Shown: one piece after another, positions 6,304 to 15,171 of the stretch
Numbering within the stretch: position 1 is the first letter of the stretch
Layout of the letters: each line of letters begins with the position of its first letter
Assembly: GCA_015222795.1 (NCBI GenBank)
Contig: JADFVY010000070.1
Span: forward strand, 1 to 17,060
Source: Pseudomonadota bacterium
GTDB lineage: Bacteria; Pseudomonadota; Alphaproteobacteria; UBA8366; JADFVY01
Direction: 5' to 3'
DNA length: 17,060 bases
The notes under the pieces: generated by a model
What the model was told of the DNA's origin: nothing
Databases searched by the model: none
Seen by the model: only the letters and a program-made list of their open reading frames with translations
Made by a program: the position numbers and the translations under genes

Positions 6304-6854
6304 GCGATAATCCCACTGCCGGACTGGCTCTGGACCAGGGTACGACTCCGGATGACGTGACCAGAACCCTCGGCGACGAGCTTAACGAAAAAGGGTTCCT
6401 GCTGGCCTCGACCACCAATGTGATCAACTGGGCGGCCAACTGGGGCCGCACGGGTTCCATGTGGCCGATGACCTTCGGGCTGGCCTGCTGCGCCGTTGAA
6501 ATGATTCATGCCTATATGCCGCGCTACGACCTTGATCGCTTCGGCGTGGTGGTGCGCGCTTCGCCGCGCCAGTCGGACATATTGATCGTGGCGGGAACGG
6601 TGACCAACAAGATGGCGCCCGCCCTGCGCAAGGTATACGACCAGATGGCCGAACCGCGCTGGGTGATCTCCATGGGCTCCTGCGCCAATGGCGGTGGCTA
6701 CTATCATTATTCCTACTCGGTCGTGCGTGGCTGCGATCGTATTCTGCCGGTGGACATCTATGTGCCTGGCTGCCCGCCCTCGGCTGAGGCGCTGGTCTAT
6801 GGCATTCTCCAGCTTCAGAAGAAAATCCGCCGCACAGAAACGCTTTTCCGCTGA
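6294..6854 (+). CDS. nuoB: NADH-quinone oxidoreductase subunit B
   Basis: A 186-residue peripheral-arm subunit that holds cluster N2, the last iron-sulfur centre before ubiquinone. The ligands are visible as the adjacent Cys65-Cys66 pair in G-L-A-C-C-A-V-E, Cys130 in S-M-G-S-C-A-N-G and Cys160 in V-P-G-C-P-P, matching the E. coli pattern. ATG 6294 was chosen; it overlaps the end of nuoA by 10 bases. A GTG at 6300 that overlaps the nuoA stop and a GTG at 6273 are alternatives. The first 35 residues are variable and probably flexible, as in related proteins. Confidence 0.97.
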   Translation: MGVSDNPTAGLALDQGTTPDDVTRTLGDELNEKGFLLASTTNVINWAANWGRTGSMWPMTFGLACCAVEMIHAYMPRYDLDRFGVVVRASPRQSDILIVAGTVTNKMAPALRKVYDQMAEPRWVISMGSCANGGGYYHYSYSVVRGCDRILPVDIYVPGCPPSAEALVYGILQLQKKIRRTETLFR

Positions 6855-6865
6855 ATCCGGGAAGA

Positions 6866-7480
6866 ATGATGAACCAGGCATTGAATGATCTGGGCGACTA
6901 TATCGCCGGTTTGATCGCGGACAGTCTCGAAGAGCACCGGCTCATCAATGATGAACTGGTTCTGATTGCGCGTCCCGAGACTCTGCGCAAGGTCATGCGG
7001 TTCCTGCGCGACGACTCGCAATGCCAGTTCAAGCTGCTGGTCGATGTTTGCGGGGTCGATTATCCCGAGCGCGAGCAGCGGTTCGAGGTGGTCTATAACC
7101 TGCTGAGCATAAGCCATAATCAGCGTATTCGGGTAAAGGTCTGCGTGAGCGAGGACGAGCCCGTCCCGTCCGTGGCCCCGCTCTATCCCACCGCCAACTG
7201 GTTCGAACGCGAGGTCTGGGACCTCTACGGCGTGTTCTTTGCCGAACATCCCGACCTGCGCCGTATTCTCACCGACTATGGCTTCGAGGGGCATCCGCTG
7301 CGCAAGGATTTTCCGCTGACCGGCCATGTCGAGGTCCGTTACGACGAAGAACAGAAACGCGTGGTTTATGAACCGGTGCGCCTGACGCAGGATTTCCGCA
7401 GCTTCGATTTTCTCAGTCCCTGGGAAGGCATGACGCGCCATTTGCCGGGCGATGAGAAGGCGGAAGAGGGAGAAGCCTGA
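6866..7480 (+). CDS. nuoC: NADH-quinone oxidoreductase subunit C
   Basis: A 204-residue homologue of the 30-kDa subunit, which packs against NuoD and helps anchor the peripheral arm. The family signature W-F-E-R-E-V-W-D-L-Y-G-V-F-F begins at Trp112, followed by H-P-D-L-R-R-I-L-T-D-Y-G-F and H-P-L-R-K-D-F-P-L-T-G. It binds no cofactor. Two consecutive ATG codons (6866, 6869) follow a GGGAAG site, and the first is used here. It is not fused to nuoD, unlike in enterobacteria. Its stop overlaps the nuoD start by one base (TGATG), which implies translational coupling. Confidence 0.97.
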   Translation: MMNQALNDLGDYIAGLIADSLEEHRLINDELVLIARPETLRKVMRFLRDDSQCQFKLLVDVCGVDYPEREQRFEVVYNLLSISHNQRIRVKVCVSEDEPVPSVAPLYPTANWFEREVWDLYGVFFAEHPDLRRILTDYGFEGHPLRKDFPLTGHVEVRYDEEQKRVVYEPVRLTQDFRSFDFLSPWEGMTRHLPGDEKAEEGEA

Positions 7481-8661
7481 TGGCCGCCGAAACCAGTATC
7501 AAAAACCTGACGGTAAATTTCGGCCCGCAACATCCCGCGGCCCATGGCGTTCTGCGCATGGTCACCGAGATGGACGGCGAGGTTGTCGAACGGCTGGACC
7601 CGCATATCGGGCTGCTGCATCGCGGCACCGAGAAGCTGATCGAATACAAGACCTACATGCAGGCGATTCCCTATTTCGACCGCCTCGATTATGTCTCGCC
7701 GATGGCCCTGGAGCATGCCTTCGTGCTGGCGACGGAAAAGCTGCTGGGCATCGAACCGCCGCCCCGTGGAAAATACATCCGCACCATGTTCTCCGAGATC
7801 ACCCGGATCCTGAACCATCTGCTGAACGTACCGGCGCTGGCCATGGATGTGGGCGCGATGACCCCGATGTTCTATGCCTTCGAACAGCGCGAACTCCTGA
7901 TGGAATTTCACGAACGGACCTGCGGTGCGCGGCTGCATGCCGCCTATTACCGGGTCGGTGGTGTTCACCAGGACCTGCCGGCGGGTTTACTTGAAGACAT
8001 CCTGGATTGGGTCGGGAAATTTCCGGCCTGCATCGACGACATGGAAACGCTGCTGAACGAGAACCGTATATTCAAGCAGCGCACCGTGGATATCGGCGTG
8101 GTTTCGGCCGAGGATGCCATGGCCTGGGGATTCACGGGTCCGATGCTGCGAGGCTCCGGCGTGCCGTGGGATTTGCGGAAATCGCAGCCCTATGACGCCT
8201 ATGAGGACATGGATTTCGACATTCCCATCGGCAAACACGGCGATGTCTTCTCGCGCTACATGGTGCGTGTCGAGGAAATGCGCCAGAGTTTGCGGATCAT
8301 CGAGCAGTGCATAGAAAAGATGCCGGATGGTCCGGTGATGTGTGAGGACGGCAAGGTGTCGCCGCCCCGGCGCGCCGACATGAAGAACTCGATGGAGGCG
8401 CTGATCCATCATTTCAAGCATTACACCGAGGGCGTCCACGTGCCGGCGGGCGAGACCTATACGGCGGTCGAGGCGCCGAAGGGCGAGTTCGCGGTCTATC
8501 TGGTGTCCGACGGTACCAACAAGCCCTATCGCTGCAAGATCCGCGCGCCCGGTTTCGCGCATCTGCAGGCGATGGATTTCATGTGCAGGGGCCATATGCT
8601 GGCCGACACGGTCGCCATACTTGGCTCGATCGACCCTGTGTTCGGCGAAGTAGACCGGTAG
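7480..8661 (+). CDS. nuoD: NADH-quinone oxidoreductase subunit D
   Basis: A 393-residue homologue of the 49-kDa subunit, which forms most of the quinone-reduction pocket together with NuoB. F-G-P-Q-H-P-A-A-H-G lies at 14-23. His22 and Tyr71 (in D-R-L-D-Y) have the same spacing as the bovine quinone-contacting pair His59/Tyr108. G-L-L-H-R-G-T-E-K and the C-terminal G-S-I-D-P-V-F-G-E-V-D-R ending are standard for the family. A purine-rich GAAGAGGGAG in the end of nuoC serves as the ribosome site. Length is normal. Confidence 0.98.
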   Translation: MAAETSIKNLTVNFGPQHPAAHGVLRMVTEMDGEVVERLDPHIGLLHRGTEKLIEYKTYMQAIPYFDRLDYVSPMALEHAFVLATEKLLGIEPPPRGKYIRTMFSEITRILNHLLNVPALAMDVGAMTPMFYAFEQRELLMEFHERTCGARLHAAYYRVGGVHQDLPAGLLEDILDWVGKFPACIDDMETLLNENRIFKQRTVDIGVVSAEDAMAWGFTGPMLRGSGVPWDLRKSQPYDAYEDMDFDIPIGKHGDVFSRYMVRVEEMRQSLRIIEQCIEKMPDGPVMCEDGKVSPPRRADMKNSMEALIHHFKHYTEGVHVPAGETYTAVEAPKGEFAVYLVSDGTNKPYRCKIRAPGFAHLQAMDFMCRGHMLADTVAILGSIDPVFGEVDR

Positions 8662-8674
8662 AGACGATTTAGTC

Positions 8675-9286
8675 ATGAGCGAACATTTCGAATTTTCGGC
8701 GGATAACATGAAGAAGGCGAAGGCCTTCATCGCGCGCTATCCCGAAGGCCGCCAACGCAGCGCGGTAATGCCGCTGCTGGATCTGGCACAGCGCCAGAAC
8801 GGCGGCTGGCTGGCGGACGGCGCGGTTGAAGCAATCGCCGAAATCCTGGGCATGGCGCCGATTCGCGTGCTCGAGGTCGCGACCTTCTATTCCATGTACA
8901 AGCTGGCGCCTGTCGGCAAGCACCAGATCAATGTCTGCACCACGACGCCCTGCTGGCTGCGCGGTTCCGACGAGGTCGTTCATGCCTGTAAAAAATCATT
9001 GGATATCGAGGTTGGCGAGACCACCGCGGATGGCGAGTTCACGCTGGCCGAGGTCGAATGCGCCGGCGCCTGCGTCAATGCGCCCGTCGTCGAGATCGGC
9101 GATGAATATTACGAAGATCTGGACGCCGATTCGATGACACGGATAATCGAGGCGCTGAAACGCGGCGAGAAGCCGGCCTCGGGATCGCAGACCGGCCGCC
9201 AGACATCGGCGCCCGAGGGTGGGCCACAAGTGTTGACCGGCGACGTGACCGTTAAGAAGACCAAATCAGGCAAGGCGAAGGAGTAG
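8675..9286 (+). CDS. nuoE: NADH-quinone oxidoreductase subunit E (N1a [2Fe-2S])
   Basis: A 203-residue homologue of the 24-kDa subunit of the NADH dehydrogenase module. The thioredoxin-like domain carries the [2Fe-2S] ligands C88-x4-C93 and C129-x3-C133. After about residue 165 there is a Gly/Ser/Lys-rich tail of some 40 residues ending K-S-G-K-A-K-E, absent from E. coli NuoE; longer C-terminal tails occur in alphaproteobacterial NuoE. ATG 8675 lies 13 bases behind nuoD, and its ribosome site is weak. NuoF follows after 5 bases, with the AAGGAG for nuoF inside the nuoE end. Confidence 0.96.
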   Translation: MSEHFEFSADNMKKAKAFIARYPEGRQRSAVMPLLDLAQRQNGGWLADGAVEAIAEILGMAPIRVLEVATFYSMYKLAPVGKHQINVCTTTPCWLRGSDEVVHACKKSLDIEVGETTADGEFTLAEVECAGACVNAPVVEIGDEYYEDLDADSMTRIIEALKRGEKPASGSQTGRQTSAPEGGPQVLTGDVTVKKTKSGKAKE

Positions 9287-9291
9287 GGCCT

Positions 9292-10581
9292 GTGCTGGCT
9301 GACAAGGATCGCATTTTCACCAATCTCTACGGCATCCATGACTGGGGGCTGGAAGGCGCGCGCGCGCGGGGCGATTGGGATGGCACGAAGGAAATCCTCG
9401 CCAAGGGGCGGGACGGCATCATCGACGAGATGAAGGCGTCAGGCCTGCGCGGCCGCGGCGGCGCCGGTTTCCCGACCGGGCTGAAATGGTCCTTCATGCC
9501 CAAGGAATCGGACGGCCGCGCGCATTACCTGATCGTCAACGCCGACGAGGGCGAGCCCGGCACCTGCAAGGATCGCGACATCATGCGCCACGATCCGCAC
9601 AAGCTGATCGAAGGCTGCCTGATCGCCGGTTTCGCCATGGGCGCCGAGATCGCCTACATCTATATCCGCGGCGAATTCCATCACGAGGGCAACGTCCTCG
9701 AGGCCGCCATCGAAGAAGCGCGCACAGCCGGGCTGTTGGGCGATAACGCCTGCGGTTCGGGCTGGCGGTTCGACGTTCATGTCCATCGCGGCGCCGGCGC
9801 CTATATCTGCGGCGAGGAAACCGCGCTGATCGAGAGCCTGGAGGGCAAGAAGGGCCAGCCGCGCCTGAAACCGCCTTTCCCCGCGGCTTCGGGAATCTAT
9901 GGCTGCCCCTCCACCGTGAACAACGTGGAAAGCATCGCGGTGGCGCCGACGATCATGCGGCGCGGTGCGTCGTGGTTCGCCGGGCTGGGCCGCGAAAACA
10001 ACACCGGCACCAAGCTGTTCTGCATTTCGGGCCATGTGAACACGCCCTGCAATGTGGAAGAGGAAATGTCGATCCCGCTGCGCGAGCTGATCGAGAAGCA
10101 TGCGGGCGGCGTTCGCGGCGGCTGGGAAAACCTGATGGCGGTGATCCCCGGCGGCTCTTCGGTGCCCTGCCTGCCCAGCACGATTTGTAACGACATCCTG
10201 ATGGATTTCGATTCGCTAAAGGAAGCGCGCAGCGGCCTTGGCACGGCGGCCGTTATCGTCATGGATAAATCCACCGACATCGTGCGCGCCATCACCCGCC
10301 TCGCGCAGTTCTACAAACATGAGAGCTGCGGCCAGTGCACGCCCTGCCGCGAGGGCACGGGCTGGATGTGGCGCATTATGGAGAGAATGGCGACGGGCGA
10401 GGCCAATATCGAGGAAATTGATATGCTGGAAGAAGTAAGCCGGCAGGTCGAGGGCCATACGATCTGCGCCCTTGGCGACGCGGCGGCCTGGCCTATCCAG
10501 GGTTTGATTCGCCATTTCCGCCCGGAAATGGAACGGCGTATTCTCGACCGCCAGGTCGGCGGCGCGGCGGCGGCGGAGTAG
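9292..10581 (+). CDS. nuoF: NADH-quinone oxidoreductase subunit F (NADH/FMN, N3 cluster)
   Basis: A 429-residue homologue of the 51-kDa subunit, where NADH reduces FMN. The glycine-rich G-R-G-G-A-G-F-P lies at 54-61 and N-A-D-E-G-E-P-G-T-C-K-D-R-D is the FMN/NADH segment. The N3 [4Fe-4S] ligands are C346-x2-C349-x2-C352 and Cys392. The start is GTG 9292, supported by AAGGAG (9278-9283) eight bases upstream and by the family's N-terminal consensus; no ATG fits. With NuoE and NuoG it forms the electron-input module in the cytoplasm. Confidence 0.98.
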   Translation: MLADKDRIFTNLYGIHDWGLEGARARGDWDGTKEILAKGRDGIIDEMKASGLRGRGGAGFPTGLKWSFMPKESDGRAHYLIVNADEGEPGTCKDRDIMRHDPHKLIEGCLIAGFAMGAEIAYIYIRGEFHHEGNVLEAAIEEARTAGLLGDNACGSGWRFDVHVHRGAGAYICGEETALIESLEGKKGQPRLKPPFPAASGIYGCPSTVNNVESIAVAPTIMRRGASWFAGLGRENNTGTKLFCISGHVNTPCNVEEEMSIPLRELIEKHAGGVRGGWENLMAVIPGGSSVPCLPSTICNDILMDFDSLKEARSGLGTAAVIVMDKSTDIVRAITRLAQFYKHESCGQCTPCREGTGWMWRIMERMATGEANIEEIDMLEEVSRQVEGHTICALGDAAAWPIQGLIRHFRPEMERRILDRQVGGAAAAE

Positions 10582-10590
10582 GAGCGAGAG

Positions 10591-12666
10591 ATGCCGAAAC
10601 TTACAATCGACGGTATCGAAGTCGAGGCCGAGGCGGGCAGCTCCGTTTTGCAGGCCTGCGAGACGCTGGGCATCGAGATTCCGCGCTTCTGCTATCATGA
10701 ACGGCTGTCGGTGGCGGGTAACTGCCGGATGTGCCTGGTTGAGATGGAACGCTCGCCCAAGCCCGTGGCGTCCTGCGCCATGCCGGTCGCCGAGGGCATG
10801 GTGATTCGCACCAACACCGAGACCGTGAAAAAGGCCCGCAACGGCGTCATGGAGTTCCTGCTGATTAACCATCCGCTGGATTGTCCGATCTGCGATCAGG
10901 GCGGCGAATGCGATCTGCAGGACCAGGCCATGGGATACGGCAGGGATGCCAGCCGCTACGACGAACCCAAGCGCGCCGTGAAAGACAAATATATGGGGCC
11001 GCTGGTCAAGACCATCATGACCCGCTGTATCCATTGCACCCGCTGTGTGCGCTTCGCCAGCGAGATCGCCGGCGTGCCGGAACTGGGGCTGCTGGGCCGC
11101 GGCGAGAGCGCGGAAATTTCGACCTATCTGGAGAAGGCGCTGGCCTCCGAGCTGTCGGGCAATATCATCGATCTATGCCCGGTCGGTGCGCTGACCTCGA
11201 AACCCTACGCCTTTCATGCGCGCTCCTGGGAGTTGCGCAAGACCGAATCCGTCGATGCCATGGACGCGGTCGGCGCATCGATCCGCATCGATACGCGCGG
11301 TAACGAGGTCATGCGCATCTTGCCGCGCCTGAACGACGACGTGAACGAGGAATGGCTCTCCGACCGTTCCCGCTTCGCCTGTGACGGGTTGCGGCATCAA
11401 AGGTTGGACAAACCCTATATCCGTGGCGCCGACGGCAAATTGGCGCCGGCAAGCTGGGACGACGCGCTGGCGGCGGTTGGATCGAAACTGGGCGGCATGG
11501 AGGCCACTAAAATCGCGGCGATCGCCGGCGACCAGTGCGATGCCGAATCCATGTTCGCACTTAAATCATTGATGGACGGGTTGGGCTCGCCAAATCTGGA
11601 TTGCCGCCAGGACGGCGCCGCGCTGGACGGCAATGGCGCGCGGGCCGGCTATATATTCAACAGTGGCTTTGCCGGGATCGAGGATGCCGATGCGCTGCTG
11701 ATCGTGGGATCGAACCCGCGCCTCGAGGCGCCGGTGGTCAATGCCCGCATCCGCAAGCGCTGGCTGCGCGATGATTTCCCCATCGCCGTGATCGGCCAGC
11801 AGGCGGATCTGACCTACGGCTACGATTATCTGGGCGCCGGGCCGCAAACGCTGGGCGAAATCGCCGACGGCAAACATGCCTTCGCGAAAATCCTGAAGAA
11901 GGCCAAGCGGCCGATGATCATTGTCGGCATGGGCGCGCTTGCGCGCAGCGACGGCGCGGCGGTGCTGGCGGCGGTCCGTAAGATCGCCGAGGATACCGGC
12001 GTCGTTGCCAGGGATTGGAACGGTTTCAATATTCTGCATACAGCGTCCGCGCGTGTCGGCGGGCTCGACCTCGGTTTTGTGCCGGGCAAGGGCGGGCGCG
12101 ACGTGGCCGGCATTATCGAGGGCGCGGGCAAGGGCGAGATCGAGGCGGTTTACCTGTTGGCCGCCGACGAGATCGACATGAACAGTCTCGGCAAGGCCTT
12201 CGTGATCTATCAGGGCCACCATGGCGACCTGGGCGCGCACCGCGCCGACGTCATCCTGCCGGGCGCCGCCTATACTGAAAAGAGCGGTACCTGGGTCAAC
12301 GGCGAGGGCCGGGTCCAGCGTGGCCAGCGCGCGACCTTCCCGCCAGGCGAGGCGAAAGAGGACTGGACCATTCTGCGTGCGCTGTCGGGCGTCATGGATA
12401 AAACATTGCCCTTCGACAGTCTGGGCGCGCTGCGTGACCAGATGGCGAAGGCGCACTCGGTTTTCGCGACGCTGGACGATCTGGTCCCGGCGGCGTGGGG
12501 CGCGTTCGGCGACACCGGAAAGGGGGCGCTGGGCGAGGGCGGCTTCGCGCCGGCCATTGGAAATTTCTACATGACTTGCCCGGTCAGCCGGGCGTCCGCG
12601 ACGATGGCGGAATGCACCACGGTCTTCGTCAATGGCGGCAAGGAGGCGACGGGGACCGATGGTTGA
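10591..12666 (+). CDS. nuoG: NADH-quinone oxidoreductase subunit G
   Basis: A 691-residue homologue of the 75-kDa subunit. The [2Fe-2S] N1b ligands are C34, C45, C48 and C62. The His-coordinated N5 cluster uses H94, C98, C101 and C107. The N4 cluster uses C146, C149, C152 and C196. The rest is a molybdopterin-oxidoreductase-like fold without a metal site. The CxxC-type set for cluster N7, seen in E. coli and Thermus, is missing, as in mitochondrial and most alphaproteobacterial homologues. ATG 10591 has a GGAG nine bases downstream of the nuoF stop region. The 3' end overlaps nuoH by 8 bases. Confidence 0.98.
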   Translation: MPKLTIDGIEVEAEAGSSVLQACETLGIEIPRFCYHERLSVAGNCRMCLVEMERSPKPVASCAMPVAEGMVIRTNTETVKKARNGVMEFLLINHPLDCPICDQGGECDLQDQAMGYGRDASRYDEPKRAVKDKYMGPLVKTIMTRCIHCTRCVRFASEIAGVPELGLLGRGESAEISTYLEKALASELSGNIIDLCPVGALTSKPYAFHARSWELRKTESVDAMDAVGASIRIDTRGNEVMRILPRLNDDVNEEWLSDRSRFACDGLRHQRLDKPYIRGADGKLAPASWDDALAAVGSKLGGMEATKIAAIAGDQCDAESMFALKSLMDGLGSPNLDCRQDGAALDGNGARAGYIFNSGFAGIEDADALLIVGSNPRLEAPVVNARIRKRWLRDDFPIAVIGQQADLTYGYDYLGAGPQTLGEIADGKHAFAKILKKAKRPMIIVGMGALARSDGAAVLAAVRKIAEDTGVVARDWNGFNILHTASARVGGLDLGFVPGKGGRDVAGIIEGAGKGEIEAVYLLAADEIDMNSLGKAFVIYQGHHGDLGAHRADVILPGAAYTEKSGTWVNGEGRVQRGQRATFPPGEAKEDWTILRALSGVMDKTLPFDSLGALRDQMAKAHSVFATLDDLVPAAWGAFGDTGKGALGEGGFAPAIGNFYMTCPVSRASATMAECTTVFVNGGKEATGTDG

Positions 12667-13708
12667 TTTCTTCATGAATGAAGTCTGGCCCCTGGTTCTG
12701 TTCCTGTGGCCTTACATTAAAGTTCCGGTTTATTTCGTTATCATCATAGTGCCTTTGCTGATTACGATGGCCTATTTCACCTATTGGGAACGCAAGGTTA
12801 TCGGCTGGATGCAATTGCGCCGGGGACCCACCGTGGTGGGCCCGCTGGGCCTGTTGCAGCCCTTTGCCGACGGCTTGAAGCTGTTCCTGAAGGAAACCAT
12901 TATTCCGTCGGGCGCCAACCCGATCGTGTTTCTGCTGGCCCCGGTAATCACCTTCTCGCTGGCCATGGTCGCCTGGGTGGTGATCCCGTTCGACGAGGGC
13001 TGGGTGGTGGCCGATATCAATGTCGGCATTCTGTATCTCGTCGCGATCTCTTCGCTGGGCGTCTATGGCGTTATCATGGCGGGCTGGGCTTCGAACTCGA
13101 AATATGCCTTCCTGGGGGCGCTGCGGTCGGCGTCGCAAATGATTTCCTACGAGGTCTCGATGGGCTTCGTGATCGTCACTGTGCTGCTGCTGGTCGGTTC
13201 GCTGAACCTGTCCGACATTGTGCGCTCTCAGGCTGGCGGTTTCTGGAACTGGCATGTGATTCACAACTATTTCCTGCTGTTTCCCATGATGATCGTGTTC
13301 CTGGTCTCGATGCTGGCGGAAACCAATCGCACACCTTTCGATCTGCCGGAGGCCGAGGCCGAACTGGTGGCGGGTTTCTTCGTCGAATATTCGTCCTTCC
13401 CCTTCGCGATGTTCTTCCTTGGCGAATATCTGAACATGATGTTGATGGGTGGGATCATGTCGATTCTGTTTTTCGGCGGATGGCAGGCGCCGATCCCGGC
13501 CCTGGATTTCATTCCGGGCGTGTTCTGGTTCGCGGCCAAGATATCCTTCTTCATGTTCGTCTTTTACTGGGTGCGGGCTACCGTGCCGCGCTACCGCTAT
13601 GACCAGTTGATGCGGCTTGGCTGGAAAGTGTTCCTGCCGCTGTCGCTGTTCTGGGTCGTGCTGGTGGCCGGGATCGTCGAATATTCCGGTTTAGGCACAC
13701 AAGGCTGA
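12659..13708 (+). CDS. nuoH: NADH-quinone oxidoreductase subunit H
   Basis: A 349-residue, multi-helix membrane subunit (about eight hydrophobic segments) that forms the membrane side of the quinone chamber and the link to the proton pumps. Conserved blocks are Y-W-E-R-K-V-I-G-W-M-Q-L-R-R-G-P, G-P-L-G-L-L-Q-P-F-A-D-G and E-A-E-A-E-L-V-A-G-F-F-V-E-Y, the last holding the acidic loop residues near the quinone site. ATG 12659 (start MVDFF) was chosen. It overlaps the nuoG end and has AAGGAGG (12640-12646) somewhat far upstream. An ATG at 12632 would add nine mostly basic residues, and one at 12674 would remove five. Confidence 0.97.
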   Translation: MVDFFMNEVWPLVLFLWPYIKVPVYFVIIIVPLLITMAYFTYWERKVIGWMQLRRGPTVVGPLGLLQPFADGLKLFLKETIIPSGANPIVFLLAPVITFSLAMVAWVVIPFDEGWVVADINVGILYLVAISSLGVYGVIMAGWASNSKYAFLGALRSASQMISYEVSMGFVIVTVLLLVGSLNLSDIVRSQAGGFWNWHVIHNYFLLFPMMIVFLVSMLAETNRTPFDLPEAEAELVAGFFVEYSSFPFAMFFLGEYLNMMLMGGIMSILFFGGWQAPIPALDFIPGVFWFAAKISFFMFVFYWVRATVPRYRYDQLMRLGWKVFLPLSLFWVVLVAGIVEYSGLGTQG

Positions 13709-13721
13709 TGGGAGCGAAGCA

Positions 13722-14210
13722 ATGAGCAGCATCAAACGCGCCGTCGGGGCCTTCTTGCTCTGGGAAATTGTCCAGGGCTTGTTCCTGACCCTGCGGGTCA
13801 TGTTCCGGCCCAAGGTCACATTGAACTATCCTTATGAAAAGGGACCGCTGAGCCCGCGCTTTCGCGGCGAGCATGCGTTGCGCCGTTATCCCAACGGTGA
13901 GGAACGCTGCATCGCATGCAAACTGTGCGAGGCGGTCTGCCCGGCCCAGGCGATCACCATCGAGGCCGAGGAACGCGCCGACGGCAGCCGCCGTACCACG
14001 CGTTACGACATCGACATGACGAAATGCATTTATTGCGGCTATTGCCAGGAGGCCTGCCCGGTGGATGCGATCGTCGAGGGACCGAATTTCGAATACGCCA
14101 CCGAAACCCGTGAGGAGCTGTTCTACAACAAGGAAAAGCTGCTCGGGAATGGTGACCGCTGGGAAGTGGAAATCGCCACCAACATCGCGCTTGACGCGCC
14201 TTATCGATAG
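13722..14210 (+). CDS. nuoI: NADH-quinone oxidoreductase subunit I (N6a/N6b)
   Basis: A 162-residue homologue of the TYKY subunit, with two [4Fe-4S] clusters that pass electrons from NuoG to NuoB. The ligands form two ferredoxin motifs, C63/66/69/73 and C102/105/108/112, the latter in each case followed by Pro. An amphipathic N-terminal helix (about 8-28) would lie on the membrane surface, and the conserved R-F-R-G-E-H segment precedes the first motif. GGGAG (13710-13714) lies seven bases before ATG 13722. Confidence 0.98.
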   Translation: MSSIKRAVGAFLLWEIVQGLFLTLRVMFRPKVTLNYPYEKGPLSPRFRGEHALRRYPNGEERCIACKLCEAVCPAQAITIEAEERADGSRRTTRYDIDMTKCIYCGYCQEACPVDAIVEGPNFEYATETREELFYNKEKLLGNGDRWEVEIATNIALDAPYR

Positions 14211-14235
14211 ACCGGCCGCGAACAGGATAAGCTTG

Positions 14236-14859
14236 ATGATACTGCACGCACTCATATTCTATCTCTTCGCGTTCGTCGCCGTTGGCGCGGCCGTGATGGT
14301 TATTGCCGCGCGCAATCCGGTACATTCGGTGCTGTTCCTGATCCTGACCTTCTTTAACGCGGCCGGGCTGTTCGTGTTGATGGGGGCGGAGTTCCTGGCG
14401 ATGATGCTGGTCGTGGTTTATGTCGGCGCGGTCGCGGTGCTGTTCCTGTTCGTGGTGATGATGCTGGAAGTCGACTTCGTCCGCCTGCGCGAGGGTTTTC
14501 TGGAATATATGCCGATTGGCGGGTTGCTGGGGCTTGTGCTGCTGGCCGAACTGGTGGTTGTGGTCGGCGGGCGTTTCATGGCCCCCGCCGTGGATGCAGC
14601 GCATGGCGCGACGCCCGTTGCCCCTGGCCCCGCGGTAGGCGACATCACCAATGCCGAGGCGCTGGGCCGGGTCATGTATACCCAATACGTTTATATCTTC
14701 CAGGCGGCCGGGCTGGTGCTGCTGGTCGCGATGATCGGGGCGATCGTATTGACCCTGCGCCATCGTAACGTGCGGCGCCAGAACATCGGCGACCAGGTGG
14801 CGCGCCGGGCGAAGGACACCGTTGAACTGGTCAAGGTTCCCACAGGGAGTGGCGTGTGA
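14236..14859 (+). CDS. nuoJ: NADH-quinone oxidoreductase subunit J
   Basis: A 207-residue membrane subunit with about five hydrophobic helices. The conserved third-helix region A-E-F-L-A-M-M-L-V-V-V-Y-V-G-A-V-A-V-L-F-L-F is the pi-bulge segment that moves during the catalytic cycle. The frame is open well upstream of 14236 inside nuoI. The start ATG 14236, preceded by AGGA at 14224-14227, gives the standard N-terminus MILHALIFY. A C-terminal basic stretch (residues about 175-195) is cytoplasmic. The stop overlaps the nuoK start by one base (TGATG). Confidence 0.97.
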   Translation: MILHALIFYLFAFVAVGAAVMVIAARNPVHSVLFLILTFFNAAGLFVLMGAEFLAMMLVVVYVGAVAVLFLFVVMMLEVDFVRLREGFLEYMPIGGLLGLVLLAELVVVVGGRFMAPAVDAAHGATPVAPGPAVGDITNAEALGRVMYTQYVYIFQAAGLVLLVAMIGAIVLTLRHRNVRRQNIGDQVARRAKDTVELVKVPTGSGV

Positions 14860-15170
14860 TGATGCAAATCGGACTCGGACATTATCTGACTGTCGCCGCC
14901 ATCCTGTTCACCCTGGGGCTGTTCGGGATTTTCCTGAACCGCAAGAACGTCATCATTATCCTGATGTCGATCGAGTTGATGCTGCTGGCCGTGAACATCA
15001 ATCTGGTGGCCTTCTCGACGCATATGCAGGATCTGGCGGGCCAGGTGTTTGCCATGTTCGTGCTGACCGTGGCCGCGGCCGAGGCCGCGATCGGCCTCGC
15101 CATCCTCGTCATCTATCACCGCAATCGCGGCTCGATAGAGGTCGAGGACATCAACATGATGAAGGGCTGA
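14859..15170 (+). CDS. nuoK: NADH-quinone oxidoreductase subunit K
   Basis: A 103-residue three-helix membrane subunit related to MrpC. The two buried glutamates needed for proton transfer are visible as Glu39 (S-I-E-L-M-L-L) and Glu75 (A-A-A-E-A-A-I-G), with the same 36-residue spacing as E. coli Glu36/Glu72. GTG 14856, ATG 14859 and ATG 14862 are consecutive codons. I use 14859 because it overlaps the nuoJ stop and lies nine bases after GGGAG; 14862 is nearly as good. Confidence 0.97.
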   Translation: MMQIGLGHYLTVAAILFTLGLFGIFLNRKNVIIILMSIELMLLAVNINLVAFSTHMQDLAGQVFAMFVLTVAAAEAAIGLAILVIYHRNRGSIEVEDINMMKG

Positions 15171-15171
15171 T

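Noticed and set aside
6183..12675. Minus-strand open frames opposite nuo genes, including 7987-8730, 10216-11034 and the 369-codon frame at 11566-12675
   Set aside because: The plus-strand genes carry all expected cofactor ligands at family spacing. The antisense frames are composition artefacts.
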